Assembly (NCBI GenBank): GCA_033977485.1
Contig: CM066988.1
Span: 75,923,669 to 75,987,668, forward strand
DNA from: Hydrangea macrophylla
Lineage: Eukaryota; Streptophyta; Magnoliopsida; Cornales; Hydrangeaceae
Direction: 5' to 3'
Length of the DNA: 64,000 nt
Part shown: piece after piece, positions 10,639-21,805 of the stretch
Numbering within the stretch: position 1 is the first letter of the stretch
Layout: every line of letters begins with the position of its first letter
Notes under the pieces: model-generated
Databases searched by the model: none
Told to the model about the DNA's origin: nothing
What the model saw: only the letters and a program-made list of their open reading frames with translations
Position numbers and translations under genes: made by a program

Positions 10639-11470
10639 ATAGTAATTCAAAAGTTGAATTTTTAAAATTTTGTTGATGACTATTTAATATATATTTTTTA
10701 ATGATTGTAGATATTTTTTTAATTTTAAAAAGTAATAGGCTGACTTTTAAATTGTATACAAAAAATTGACTGAATGTAATTATCCCAATCAATTTTTAGA
10801 CAGCAGGAACATAATATATAAATTTGGTAAAAAATTCTTCATATATTATATTAGGGTGGGGTTAATGTACCACATTTTTTTCTAATCATACCACCCTTTA
10901 TTATACTGACCATTTTTGAAGTTTGGTGTAATAACAACCAGCCCCATTTCTTAAACAAAGTTAACAAAAAAACTAACATATGGATAAGATATTAGGTTAT
11001 AAAAAAATAAAATTTTGTTGATAACATAAATTAATTTTAATTTTTTTTTACTAGTTTAGGTTTCAACTCAAAGTAAATTACATGAATTTTTCGATTTTAC
11101 AAAGAAATATATATATATATATTTTAAACTTGAAATCCAAATTCAATTTTCATATAAAATTGACAAATACATATAGTTTACTTTGATGGTCTGTAGGTTT
11201 CGACATAAAATATTTTTTGGAAAATATTTTTGTATTTTCTGGTGTTTGGTTGTACTAATAATAAAGTAAAATATTATACCCAAATTTTTTTTTACACCCT
11301 TTCAATGAAAAACATCTTGCGCCCGGAAAGCTCCATGTTGGTAAGATAATTTGGAGGAGTGTAAGAGACCACATTTGTGACAAAAGCCCTATATTGGTTT
11401 GAGATTTTATCTTTGCCGATGTCATGGAAGCTTGAATAAATATATAAATATATATATATATATGTGTGTG
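10639..11470. other. AT-rich spacer, no gene
   Basis: AT-rich sequence with short (TA)n runs at about 11107-11120 and 11447-11464. No coding or terminal-repeat signals were found. Confidence 0.5.
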
Positions 11471-11471
11471 T

Positions 11472-11615
11472 ACAGTCATAGAAACCTTCGTCTATCTACC
11501 GGTTTTAAGAATATATGATTAGATAATCTAGCTATCATAGGGCTACTAGTCCGGTTCACCGCAAGTCATAGACACCTTTGTCTGTCTACTGTTTTTAAGA
11601 ACATATGATCGACCA
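11472..11615 (+). repeat. Direct repeat of about 48 bp
   Basis: AGTCATAGAAACCTTCGTCT...AAGAATATATGAT at about 11474 recurs as AGTCATAGACACCTTTGTCT...AAGAACATATGAT at about 11564. It could be a short tandem duplication with a spacer. Function unknown. Confidence 0.6.
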
Positions 11616-11929
11616 AGTCCCACCTATGCAAGATTCTCGAATCTTAACAACCCTACTTAAATTCACTCTAACATCGATCCATAACAATCCCATGTGGCCT
11701 GACTACATTGAATGAAATGAACGATAACTTCAAATGATTCATAACGATATATTATCTAACGTCACAACCATTATATGTTATTCTTATTGTCACTACGATC
11801 TGGCGTTGCAATGTCTCATTATCACATCCCTATTACAATAGTATAACATGTAGTGATTATTGAACAGTTAAATAAACTACTAAACAGTTATAATATAAAC
11901 TAAACAAAATATCAGCAATTCGTAACTGC

Positions 11930-12140
11930 TAATCGATTGGGATAGAGGTCCAAGCGATTGATATAAAGTAGTAACAATCGATTGGGAAAAAATCTAATCG
12001 ATTGGGAAAAAATCTAATCGATTGAATCACAATCCATGCCAATCGATTACTAACTTTGGCAATCGATAGGGGTATCTCAAATGGCAATCGATTGTATAAA
12101 ATGGAAATCGATTGGGAAAAGTCCCAATCGATTGGGACTT
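11930..12140. repeat. AATCGATTGG palindrome cluster
   Basis: About nine copies or near-copies of AATCGATTG(G) within 210 bp, separated by unrelated sequence of 10-30 bases. Confidence 0.85.
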
Positions 12141-12329
12141 CGTCTTCTTCATAGTGAAGACAGTCCAACATATATAAAACAGGAAAACATGATTCCAGCC
12201 TCTTATCTTTATCTAAACAAGCACTAACATCAATACATTGATACTTAGTGAGTTTAAAACTCACCTTAGGATTAGAGGGTATGTTTAAGTGTGAGATTGA
12301 AGCTTGGAAGCTTCAATGGTCATCTCTTC

Positions 12330-12425
12330 CTCTCTCTCTCTCTCTTCTTCTCTGTCTATCTCTTTTTTCTTTCTATTTCTCTTTTCTTCTTCTTCTTTTT
12401 GTCTTCTTCTTCTCCTCTTCTTCAG
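12330..12425. repeat. (TC)n/(TTC)n pyrimidine tract
   Basis: CT and TTC repeats produce apparent Ser/Leu/Phe-rich ORFs on one strand and Glu/Arg/Lys-rich ORFs on the other. These are by-products. Confidence 0.85.
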
Positions 12426-12629
12426 TCCATGGAGGGGGGGTATGTGTATGGATGTATATATGTGTATATATATAAGTGTATATATATATATATAAACATA
12501 TACAAGACACACACTCTCTATAAAACCAGTTTCTGGAACTCCAAATATGCAGAAAATGATCACATTATATAGGGGAGAAGTGTTCAGGTGGCCAAACCCC
12601 AGCCAAAGCAAAGGAATCAAAATATCTAT

Positions 12630-12750
12630 TGCCAATCGATTGGCAAGGGTGGCAATCGATTGGGGTTAGGTATTAAATGCTCTGATCAATTGGTATAGGA
12701 TGCCAATCGATTGGTATCCAAGAAAAGGCAATCGATTGGACCCAATTGAT
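12630..12750. repeat. AATCGATTGG palindrome cluster (second)
   Basis: Four clear copies of CAATCGATTGG plus near-copies such as CAATTGATTGG. Confidence 0.85.
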
Positions 12751-12856
12751 TGGGATACAGATTACACCAAAGGTAAAGCTAAACTCATTTAAGTATCTCA
12801 AAGAGGAATACAAGGTCTTATTCATATAATACATTATAGAAATATAGGATATTACA

Positions 12857-14046
12857 GCTATCCTCTGCCAAATGATAGACCTCTTGGTGGATTCAACAAC
12901 AGGCCACGCCCTGCTCTCTTCTATGGATGCTTAGTCTGGGTATAACTAGATTCAGGTGTTCTCCAGAGATGAAGAAAAGATGTCATTCATCACCAATCAA
13001 GGTACTTATTGCTACAAAGTGATGCCCTTTGGACTAAAGAATGCAGGGATAACCTATCAACGACTGGTTAATCTCATGTTCAAAACATTCATCGGGAGAA
13101 GCATGGAGGTATATGTTGATGACCTCTTGGTCAAAAGCATGCAGGAGTCAGGTCATCTTGAATATTTTCCTGAGAGTTTTGACGTCTTGAAGAAATACCA
13201 GATGAAGCTGAATCCCGCCAAGTGTGCCTTCGTTGTCTCCTCTGGCAAGTTCTTGGGACACAAGGTAACCATACGGGGAATCGAAACCAATCTAGAGAAG
13301 ATAAAGGCAATCATCAACATACGATCGCCCAGATCAATGAAAGAGGTTCAGAGTTTGACAGGGCGAGTAGCAACATTGAACATGTTTATTTCCCGAGCTA
13401 CCGACGGGTGCCTGCCATTCTTCAAAATCCTCTATAAAGCCTTCGAGTGGTTGAAAGAGTCTGAGAGAGCATTCCAGGAACTGAAAAAGTACCTGGCCTC
13501 ATCCCCTCTACTCTCAACACCAGCTCAGGGAGAGGAGTTGTTCCTATATCTGGCCATATCTCCATCAACCGTCAGCTCAACATTGGTCAAGGAAGAGCAC
13601 GAGATCCAGTAAGAGCACGGGATCCAGTACCCGGTATACTACACTAGTCGAGCTCTTCAAGGTGCAGAGAGCATAAAATCGTGCATGGAAAAATTGGCCT
13701 TTGCACTGATTACCTCGACCAGACGTCTTCGGCCCTATTTCTAGGCCAATACTATAGTTGTTCTCACTGACCAACCTCTTCAAAGGATCTTATCCCGACC
13801 TGAAACTTTCGGTCGGCTTATGAAGTGGTCCTTTAAATTTAAAGAATTTGATGTGGTGTACAAACCCAGAATACCTATCAAAGGTCAGGCTGTGGCGGAC
13901 TTTCTTGTAGATTTTACCTATCCAGATGATTCGATCGAGGAACCAGTGCAACCCGACCTACCCCTAGAGTTACAGGCATCAATCCTGACCTGGGTACTGT
14001 ACGTCGACGGGTCCTCCAATGGCCCAGGGAGTGAAGTGAAAATTGG
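12857..14046 (+). pseudogene. Outer Tat-type gypsy pol, part 1: reverse transcriptase and RNase H
   Basis: This is reverse transcriptase plus its RNase H, for cDNA synthesis. It opens mid-domain (PMIDLLVDSTTGH...SGYNQIQ). RT motifs follow: CYKVMPFGLKNAGITYQR near 13014 and the catalytic box VYVDDLLVKS near 13115. The connection and RNase H region run to VVLTDQPL near 13760 and QAVADFLVDF near 13885-13915. A second RNase H begins at 13970 (WVLYVDGSSNGPGS) and is cut by a MITE at 14047. Upstream RT, protease and gag are missing; an LTR-like piece abuts at 12856. Stops include TAG at 13612, created by an 18-bp duplication, and TAG at 13742 where the family has Gln. The pol resumes at 16880. Confidence 0.9.
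13594..13629 (+). repeat. 18-bp tandem duplication that creates a stop codon
   Basis: AGAGCACGAGATCCAGTA is followed directly by AGAGCACGGGATCCAGTA. The duplication is in frame, but its joint reads TAA, which ends the RNase H frame. Confidence 0.9.
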
Positions 14047-14664
14047 GCCTGTAAATGGACCGAATCTTGGCCCAGATCCAATCCAGATCCATCATTTTTT
14101 GATGGATATGGGCTTTTGTTTAGATCCAGATCCATATCCATATCCAGATCCATTTAGAATGTTAGGCTGACAGATCGGATATTGGTTTTATGGTATCCGA
14201 TTCGCCTAAGATCCGGATCCGAATAACAATAAACTATGCACAAAAAAATATACAAACAATACACTAGATCAGATTACTGTTACATGTAAAATTGAACAAC
14301 GTATATACTATACACTAGATTATACATATTTCATTTTAGTGGTATATTATTTTGATTTAAAGATAAGATTTTTTTTTACATAATCAAGTGTATTGATGGG
14401 TTAAACGTTGATTATTTTTGTGAATGCATAGAGAAAAATAATAAAAACAATAGTTTCTATAGTAATACTAGAATGCATATAAGCAGCTAAGTTGCCATTT
14501 TAGATTTGACAAACAGATTCGAATATCCAGATCCGATCAAATCTGGATATGATTAAATAAGGCAGATCTGACGGATAAATGGACTGGATTTGGATAGTAG
14601 AATTGTTAACATATCTGGATATGATTTTTGTGGATCCGATCCAGATCTGATCCATTTACAGGGC
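14047..14664. mobile_element. 617-bp MITE, copy A
   Basis: Left end GCCTGTAAATGGACC and right end GATCCATTTACAGGGC are inverted repeats. The inside is rich in GATCCAGATC-type pairs and AT. It splits the second RNase H of pol. It has no coding capacity; the superfamily is uncertain. Confidence 0.75.
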
Positions 14665-14683
14665 TAAAGGGAATCATCCTAAC

Positions 14684-15073
14684 TAGGGGTGGCAAACAGT
14701 TTAGTTAACCGAATTAACTGAATTATCAAATCAAAATTTTCATTGCAGTTCAGTTAACTGAAATATTTATTTCAGTTCGGTTACAAACCGAACCACATTT
14801 TCTTATTCAGTTCGGTTTTCGGTACAGCTAGTCCAAACAGAAAAACCGAATTAGTTATATTATATGTACATATATACTTTATATGTTAGTTCAAATTAAA
14901 ACCCTAAATTATTTACTTTCACTCCTTTAGTCAGCCGCCCAGCCCTTTTTGGGCCTTCTCTCTCTTCTCTCTGTAGACTACAACCTCTCCTCTCAGTCCT
15001 GACGTCGACGACGACGACCATACAATCTCATCCCTCCCTCTCTCCCTCTCGGCGATCTCACGTCTCCTTCCAG
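14684..15073. mobile_element. hAT-type MITE, truncated copy A
   Basis: It begins TAGGGGTGGCAAACAG, matching the full copy at 15836, and stops at the tandem-duplication joint. CGGTT/GTTCGGTT-rich, as in many plant hAT MITEs. Confidence 0.8.
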
Positions 15074-15199
15074 TCCAGATGATTCAATCGAGGAACCAGT
15101 GCAACCCGACCTACCCCTAGAGTTACGGGCATCAATTCTGACCTGGGTACTGTACGTCGACGGGTCCTCCAATGGCCCAGGGAGTGGAGCAGAAATTAG
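15074..15199 (+). pseudogene. Duplicated pol fragment (RNase H start)
   Basis: It repeats the pol codons of 13921-14046, with WVLYVDGSSNGPGS intact. Copy B reads GSGAEI before the MITE, and the frame that resumes at about 16872 (IILTTPKGF) continues it, so copy B keeps the original joint. Confidence 0.85.
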
Positions 15200-15815
15200 G
15201 CCTGTCAATGGACCGAATCTTGGCCCGGATCCAATCCAGATCCATCATTTTTTTATGGATCTGGGCTTTTGTTTAGATCCAGATCCATATCCATATCCAG
15301 ATCCATTTAGAATGTTAGGCTGACAGATCGGATATTGGTTTTATGGTATCCGATTCGCCTAAGATCCGGATCCGAATAACAATAAACTATGCAAAAAAAA
15401 ATATACATACAATACACTAGATCAGATTACTGTTACATATAAAATTGAACAACGTATATAGTATACACTAGATTATACATATTCCATTTCAGTGGTATAT
15501 TATTTTGATTTCAAGATAAGATTTTTCTACATAATCAAGTGTATTGATGGGTTAAACGTTGATTATTTTTGTGTATGCGTAGAGAAAAATAATAAAAACA
15601 ATAGTTTCTATAGTAATACTAGAATACATATAAGCAGCTAAGTTGCCATTTTAGATCTGACAAACATATTCGAATATCCAGATCCGATCAAATCTGGATA
15701 TGGATTAAATAAGGCAGATCTGACGGATAAATGGACCAGATCTGGATAGTAGAATTGTTAACAGATCTGGATATGATTTTTGTGGATTCGGTCCAGATCT
15801 GATCCATTTACAGGC
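15200..15815. mobile_element. 617-bp MITE, copy B
   Basis: Left end GCCTGTCAATGGACC and right end GATCCATTTACAGGC. Flanks ttag and ctag may be a 3-4 bp TSD. It is nearly identical to copy A at 14047-14664. Confidence 0.8.
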
Positions 15816-15835
15816 CTAGAGGGAATCATCCTAAC

Positions 15836-16871
15836 TAGGGGTGGCAAACAGTTTAGTTAACCGAATTAACCAAATTATTAAATCAAAATTTTCATTGCAG
15901 TTCAATAAACCGAAATATTTATTTCAGTTCGGTTACAAACCGAACCGCATTTTCTTATTCAGTTTGGTTTTTGGTACAGCTAGTCCAAGCCGAAAAACCA
16001 AATTAGTTATATTATATGTATATATATACTTTATATGTTAGTTCAAATTAAACCTTAGATTATTTCCTTTCACTCCTTTAGTCAGTCGCCCAGCCCTTTT
16101 TGGGCCTTCTCTCTCTTCTCTCTGTAGACTGCAACCTCTCATCTCAGTCCCGACGTCAACGACGACGACCTTACAGTCTCATCTTTCCCTCTCTCCCTCT
16201 CGGCGATCTCACGTCTCCTTCTAATCCCGATGACCATTGGCCCTCATGACGACCACCTCCTCTTGAGGGCCTCAACCTCACCTTGGCTCTCACCTCCCCT
16301 CACGACGAGCATTGCGACAGAGATGACCTCAGTACCAATGATGATGTAGTGACCACTGACCACCATGGATGTGGTCTATGCTTTGAAGAGGCAAGGTCCG
16401 CAAGGAAGGACTCTCTATGGATTTGGCAGTTAGATTATAGTTTTAGATCTTGTTTCTATCTTCAATCTTCTCTCTCTAGGATTGTTTTAGAACTTGGGTC
16501 TTGAATCTGACAATTTTTTTTATGGGTCTTGAATAAAGTTGGGATATTGATCTTCAGTAGTCAAATGATAATTTTTTTAGTATTTGCTAACAGAGTCCAT
16601 TCTAGAAAGAGAAAGGAAGAGAGAGAGAAGAGCCCTAAGATTGAAGTTGGATATATGAAAATACAGATTAGGTCTGAGAAGCTTTGAGTCTTTGATATTC
16701 AAAAATTAAAAAAATCTTGAATTTTTTTTAAAACTATTATTTTGGTTAACCGAGTTTCGAAACCGAACCGAACTTATAATTTGGTTAACCAAACTGAATC
16801 AATCGAATTACATTTTGCTTAGTTAATAATTGATAGTTCCCCAAACTAAACTGACCGAATGCCCACCCCTA
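15836..16871. mobile_element. 1036-bp hAT-type MITE with 8-bp TSD
   Basis: The ends TAGGGGTGGCA and TGCCCACCCCTA are inverted repeats typical of plant hAT elements. A perfect 8-bp TSD, atcctaac, flanks it (15828-15835 and 16872-16879). The TSD is pol coding sequence (ILT of the second RNase H). No transposase; ORFs inside have no family features. Confidence 0.9.
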
Positions 16872-17996
16872 ATCCTAACCACCCCCAAGGGGTTTCAGAT
16901 CGAGTGTTCCTTAAGGTTCAGGTTTGAGCCTCTAAGAATGAAGTAGAGGATAAAACATTGCTGGTCGGGCTGCAACTGGCCACTTCTATGGGAGCCCAGC
17001 AAGTATGGGTATTCAGTGACTCACAACTTGTGGTCAATCAGGTCCTACAGTTGTATGAGGCCAGAGAAGAAAAAATGGTGGCCCACATGGCGCTCATCAG
17101 GTAGTTTATTGGCAAAATCATAAAATTATCAATCACCCAGATCCCAAAAGAAGAGAATTCTGAGGCAGATAAGTTGGCATGTCTGGCCTTATCCTCCGAA
17201 ATAGAACTCCAGGGGATCCAAGTAGACTACCTTCCCGAGCCCAGCGTGATACCTCGGGAAGGTATGGACATCAACCTAGTAGATCAAGGCCCGCGCTGGA
17301 TAGACCCCATTACCACATTCCTAAGTACCGGAGGGCTCCCGACCAAAAAATCCGAGGTGAAGCGCAACAGATACCGAGAAAAAAAGTATCATATCGTCGA
17401 TGGCATCTCATATAGAAGAGGATACATAATCCCGTATCTCCGATGTGTTCATCCTACCCAAGTCAATGACTTCCTTTCGAAAATACACGAGAGAGTCTAT
17501 GGGAGTCACATAGGAGGTCATTCAATGTCTAGAAGAGCTCTACTCCAAGGTTACTTCTGGCCTACTATGGTTCGAGACTCCCAGAACTATGTCAGAAGGT
17601 GTGATAAATGCCAGAGGTATGCTAAAATGTCCTCTATCCCGATAGAAAATCAGACTCTGATCCTCAGCCCTGGCCATTTATGTAGTGCGACATTGATATA
17701 GTCGGCCCCCTACCAACGACAAAGGGCCAGGTCAGGTTTGCTGTTATAATGGTGGACTACTTTACCAAGTGGGTGGAAGTCGAGCCCTTGGCGACCATAA
17801 CCGAGACGAATATGGAAAACTTTGTGGAAAAGAACATTCTTAGTAGGTTCGGCATACCCCGGGTATTAGTTAGTGATAACGGGAAGCAGTTTCATACACC
17901 ACTACATTCTGGCAATTTTTGCTCGATCCATGGAATTTCCAACCACTATTCCTCGCTAGAACACCTCAAGCAAATGAACAAGGCGATGTAACCAAC
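16872..17996 (+). pseudogene. Outer Tat pol, part 2: second RNase H and integrase N-terminal half
   Basis: The second, Tat-specific RNase H resumes as IILTTPKGF and keeps its acidic residues: D in LYVDGSS (upstream of the MITEs), E in NEVED, D in VFSDSQLVVNQV near 17020, and D in EADKLACLAL near 17165. The integrase follows: H2C2 zinc finger IHERVYGSHIGGH...CDKCQ at about 17486-17617, first catalytic Asp in the frame after 17690, MVDYFTKWVEVEPL near 17749, and the second Asp in LVSDNGKQFHT near 17875. A TAG at 17102 replaces Gln. The frame is cut at 17996 by a solo LTR and resumes at 41085. Two RNase H domains identify the Tat lineage. Confidence 0.9.
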
Positions 17997-18442
17997 TAGA
18001 CTATAACGCTCTGCATCCCAAACATGGGTATTAGTGCAGATATATAAAATAAAACTATAAATTTATTCAAAACTCTTTTAAAAATCCGATGAACTTAGGT
18101 AGATCAAACCATAGAGGAAGAAGTACACAAAAATCCGACTAGCATTCCAGAAAAGTATAGAAAAGTCAAACGTTGACCCAAAATTGCCAAAATGGCTAAG
18201 TATGGTCAAATACAAAATTTTCGATTCAAGAGTTTAACATATTCAGAAATAGTTTATCTAGATCCCCATATATCAAATATGATTTTTTAAAAATTTTAAA
18301 AGAAAGGGAACCTAGTGAAAATGATGCTTCAACATCATACACTGTGCATAAAATCAGTAATTTGCCTTCTAAGGAAAAGTTGACTTTTTTTTTCTTTCTA
18401 CAAGGAATTGAGTTTTGAAAGTATTTTTATTGGATCCAAATA

Positions 18443-18463
18443 GGGGGGGGGGGGGGGGGGGGG
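18443..18463. repeat. G21 homopolymer
   Basis: An uninterrupted run of 21 G inside the solo LTR. The length may be affected by sequencing or assembly error. Confidence 0.9.
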
Positions 18464-18938
18464 TGTTTGTTAATTACATTAATGACTTAAGTAAACTAAT
18501 AAATGAAAGGAAAAAATGGAATTAACATGCAGTGAAGGCACTATGCAATGTAACTGTACACTATTTTCAAAAAACACAATTCACTAGCGAGGGTAGTTCG
18601 CCTGGTTGAGATGCCCCTTTCGACCGGTCGAAAGGGACTTGACCTGAACTCTTATTTAAAAACACTTGAAAAATGCCATAACTCCCCCAAACACATACTA
18701 ATCTCCCATAAACATATGCAAACAATGAAACTTCATCAAGTGATATAATACACAAGTTTAAACAAGTTTTGAAATCGAAAGTCATAGTTGAAAACTCGAA
18801 TCTAATTTTAACACGAAAGTTGGAGTTTGAAACTTCTAAAGGGCTTGCCCAAATCCAATCTGAATGAGTTCTAAAACTAGGATAACATTCATACAAGTAG
18901 AGTACGCTACTTCGACTCCGAATACACAAGTTATACAA

Positions 18939-18943
18939 GTAAC
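18939..18943. other. Target-site duplication gtaac (left)
   Basis: gtaac lies directly before the left LTR of the 20.5-kb Tat element and again directly after its right LTR at 39486-39490. Confidence 0.9.
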
Positions 18944-19138
18944 TGTAGACACCCCAATTTTGACCAAATGTCAGGTTAAGGGGAGTATTACCTCTAGGAT
19001 CCGATGATGACAATGTCCGACTAATCTGGGACTTCCAAAAGTGATTCAAGCACTTTCGAAGGCTCTTTTAATTCAAGACAAAAAGGAAAAAAAGAAAGAA
19101 AAAGGGAAAATAGAGGAGAATGACACATAGTAAGATAT

Positions 19139-19378
19139 GCGGCAGTCACGGGTTGCCGTATGACACTTACTTAAGTGCCGTTTCGACATTCTATAAATGT
19201 CACAAGTTTCACTAAATGCCGCAAAAAAATGGATTCCCAGAAAAAAATGGCAGTCCCTGGAGTTGTCCGCGGCACTCACTGCATGCCAGTACGGCTATTA
19301 TTGAATGTCGTAACGGCATTCACCAAGTGCCGTTCCGGCACTCACGGAGTGCCGCTCCTTCCTCTCCGAATGTCGTAT
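19139..19378. promoter_or_regulatory. 22-bp imperfect-palindrome array in the LTR U3
   Basis: Units of 22 bases with core GGCACTCACNNAGTGCCG follow each other in phase: 19139, 19161, 19183 and 19205 (partial), then 19269, 19291, 19313, 19335 and 19357. Each unit is a weak inverted repeat (GGCACT...AGTGCC). The same unit recurs upstream of both antisense genes at 31470-31600 and 34899-34980. A regulatory role is inferred. Confidence 0.85.
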
Positions 19379-19482
19379 TTTTATGACAGCCTGTCCTAAA
19401 GTAGGTCGGTTTATACCTTCAAAAGGCGGCCGAAATTAGGGTTTTGGCTGCGAATTTTCCAAAATAACCCTTTAAAGATTGC

Positions 19483-19494
19483 CTATATATAGAG
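19483..19494 (+). promoter_or_regulatory. TATA box of the Tat 5' LTR
   Basis: CTATATATAGAG lies 105 bases downstream of the 22-bp array and is conserved in the right LTR at 36811. It is the likely core promoter of the genomic RNA. Confidence 0.75.
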
Positions 19495-21787
19495 GATGTG
19501 TATCCCATTAATGAGGACTGGAAATGGGAGAAGGTTAGGATCCCAACATTGATTCTCCTTCAAAAACTTTCTAAATTAAGAGAGAAGTAAAATTAGAAGA
19601 AGGAGCTAAAAGAAGAGCTTGATCATCATTTGGAAGGTCCCAAAGCAACAAAAGAGTTGAGAATAATTAGAGGTAAACTCTAGAGTAATTAGATTATTTA
19701 GTAGTTCAATCACAATATTTATATTCTCTTATGCTCTTTACACATTTTCAAAAACTCTCTTCCCACCTCATTTCATCACACACCACCAATATTGTGATTG
19801 AATTTTCATTTCATAAGTTTGGATCAAAATAGCTTAGATTTTAAAGCTTAAATAAATCTTGAAGTAGAACTTTGGTCTCCTTCCTTTTGATGATGTTTAT
19901 TTCTTAAGATTCATAAGACTTTCAATGTCTTACTTGAATCTTTTAAAAAACCCTAGTACTCTTATAAACTCATGATTTATGAGGGGATTAAGGTTGATAT
20001 TTATGTATTGAGTTAATGAGTTTGAACTTTTACCATAGTTTGATTGCATTTCTTTGGGATTTTATGAAGTTTCTTCATACTACATTAAAATCCACAAGTT
20101 TAAGTGTCCTTAGCCTCCAATGACCATTAAATGGTAGGAGGAATAATTTGAGTATAAACTTATATCCATGGTTTAGATTCTTTGTGTTGAGGTTTTATGG
20201 AGTCTCTTCATACTTCATTAAAATCCACAAGCTTAAGTGTCCTTAGTCTCCAACGACCATCAAATGGTAGGGGAAGTGGTTTGGATTAAGCCCAACTTCA
20301 TGGTTTAGTAGTTGGGGTTAACCAACAAAGATGAACTTGAACAAATGGTGTAGTGAATTCAATGAAGACCTTTGATCAAGGATTTTTATTTAAACATTGA
20401 ACCGTTGGAACTGAATAAAACCAAAGGAAAAGTGTCTATAACTCATAGTTCTACCACAGCAATTTTTGTTTTAACAAGATTCCATGGTTAAAATGGTTTG
20501 GTCATGAGTTTTTGGCAACAACAACAATCTGTCCAGTGTTTCAGAACAGCAACACCCTTTTGAAATGAGTAAATCAAAACCCCAATCAAGTATTAATGAC
20601 CCCAAATAATTTTTTCTGTGAACTTTAATGTGTTACTAAGACCCCCCTTAAAAGATTAGAGTCTTTTAGAATTTTTTACTATTTTGAGAAAATAGTACAA
20701 GAACTCGGGACAGAGAGTTATGAAGTTCTGAGTAATGTCTAGTGTTTGTTTAATTCCCAGAGATCTAACCGTTGAAACTGTGATTTTCTTTTTGGATTAA
20801 AAACTAGACTCATAGAGGCAATTAGGGTCTAAAAGTCATCAAGATCAAACCATGGGAACCATGCCTTTTATTTCTTTGAAGTTCTGATATGCTCTCAGCA
20901 ATTTTCAGAATCCCGTCACAATTTTAATCAATCTTGTAAATAATGGCTTAAATAATATTTTCATGACCTAGGGTTTATACCATGCTTTAACAATGATTGA
21001 TTAAGCTTAAAACCAGAGGCTAAATGATCCAAATCAATGAATAGTTCATAGCTTTATATTGTTCATATTCATGTATCCATGTGCATTCATATAGATTGAT
21101 ACTTGTAAATAGAATTCACCTTGTGTTAGGATTTGTTACTTAGGATTTAATGATATGTTTTATTTAAAGTATGTGAACTAACCCTATGTTTTGTAGTGCT
21201 ATCAAGGTACGATTTATAAAAATCTCCTCTTGTTTGTTTTAATTTCTTGTTTTTATTGATTTTCGATTCCATGCACGACACCTTAGACTAAGTCTTGCCT
21301 TATGTGTTTATATGCGATTAGAGACTTCTTTTCTAGGTTTTTATTTGTTCGCATGCATTACACGTTTCTATTCCGCGGCTGGATCCCAGGTAAGTTCTCG
21401 AGTTCCCTACTTGCATATCATCTTGCTTGCTACTTGAATTATGTGGTTTATGAATGATATTTTGTCATTAGCAATCTTACACCCTTTCGACATGCTTTTG
21501 TAATGTATTAGTTGAGGGAATGCTTAGATTAATTTTTTGATTAAAAATGATGTTGAGTAGAGGCTTATCACGAGATAGGATGAAAGGGGGTGTTTTAGTC
21601 CGCCGGGCTCCTTTCCCTTTCATTCCATAATCCCCGGACCCAGTTTATCTTTGGTTTCGCAAAAGATCAGTTTGCTTTTAAAATGGTTTCTTAATTTTCC
21701 TTTAAAAAATTAAGTGGCGACTCTTTGAACTTGGAAAAGGTTTTAAACAAAAGCTGTGGGTAAGAGAAAATTGCGATATCCACAATC

Positions 21788-21805
21788 TGGTGACTCCACT
21801 GGGGA
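21788..21805 (+). other. Primer binding site of the Tat element
   Basis: TGGTGACTCCACTGGGGA begins three bases after the 5' LTR. It starts TGG, as needed to pair with a tRNA CCA end. Tat elements commonly have a closely similar site; the tRNA is not assigned here. Confidence 0.8.

Larger units (their letters stand above)
11930..12856 (-). mobile_element. LTR-like piece with CCAATCGATTGG clusters
   Basis: Two clusters of the palindrome AATCGATTGG (11930-12140 and 12630-12750) bracket a minus-strand TATA box (CCCCTATATAATG, about 12563-12575). The Athila-like LTRs at 42495-44085 and 54796-56447 have the same arrangement. The right end GGATATTACA directly abuts pol coding sequence at 12857, so an LTR boundary is plausible (minus-strand start TGTAATATCC). 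The left boundary and TSD were not found. Confidence 0.45.
13921..16226 (+). repeat. 1153-bp tandem duplication spanning pol, a MITE and part of a hAT MITE
   Basis: Copy A is 13921-15073 and copy B is 15074 to about 16226, with a constant offset of 1152-1153 bases. Each contains the end of the pol RNase H segment, a complete 617-bp MITE and the first 390 bases of a hAT-type MITE. The joint falls where TCCAGATGA (pol) and TCCCGATGA (inside the hAT element, about 16226) match, which suggests unequal exchange at a short homology. Confidence 0.9.
18944..21784 (+). repeat. 5' LTR of the Tat element
   Basis: It starts TGTAGACACCCC and ends GATATCCACA. A 22-bp repeat array (19139-19378) precedes the TATA box CTATATATAG (19483). 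It matches 36275-39485 along its length apart from the MITE in the right copy. Confidence 0.93.

Noticed and set aside
12285..12635. Minus-strand ORF rich in Glu, Arg and Lys
   Set aside because: It is the complement of a CT/TTC microsatellite; the plus-strand ORFs at 12248-12572 are its mirror. No domain.
18567..19049. 160-residue minus-strand ORF as a host gene
   Set aside because: It crosses the boundary between the solo LTR and the Tat LTR at 18944, so it is a chance frame.
19139..19378. CRISPR-like appearance of the phased 22-bp repeats
   Set aside because: Units abut with no spacers and are degenerate palindromes, and the context is a plant LTR.
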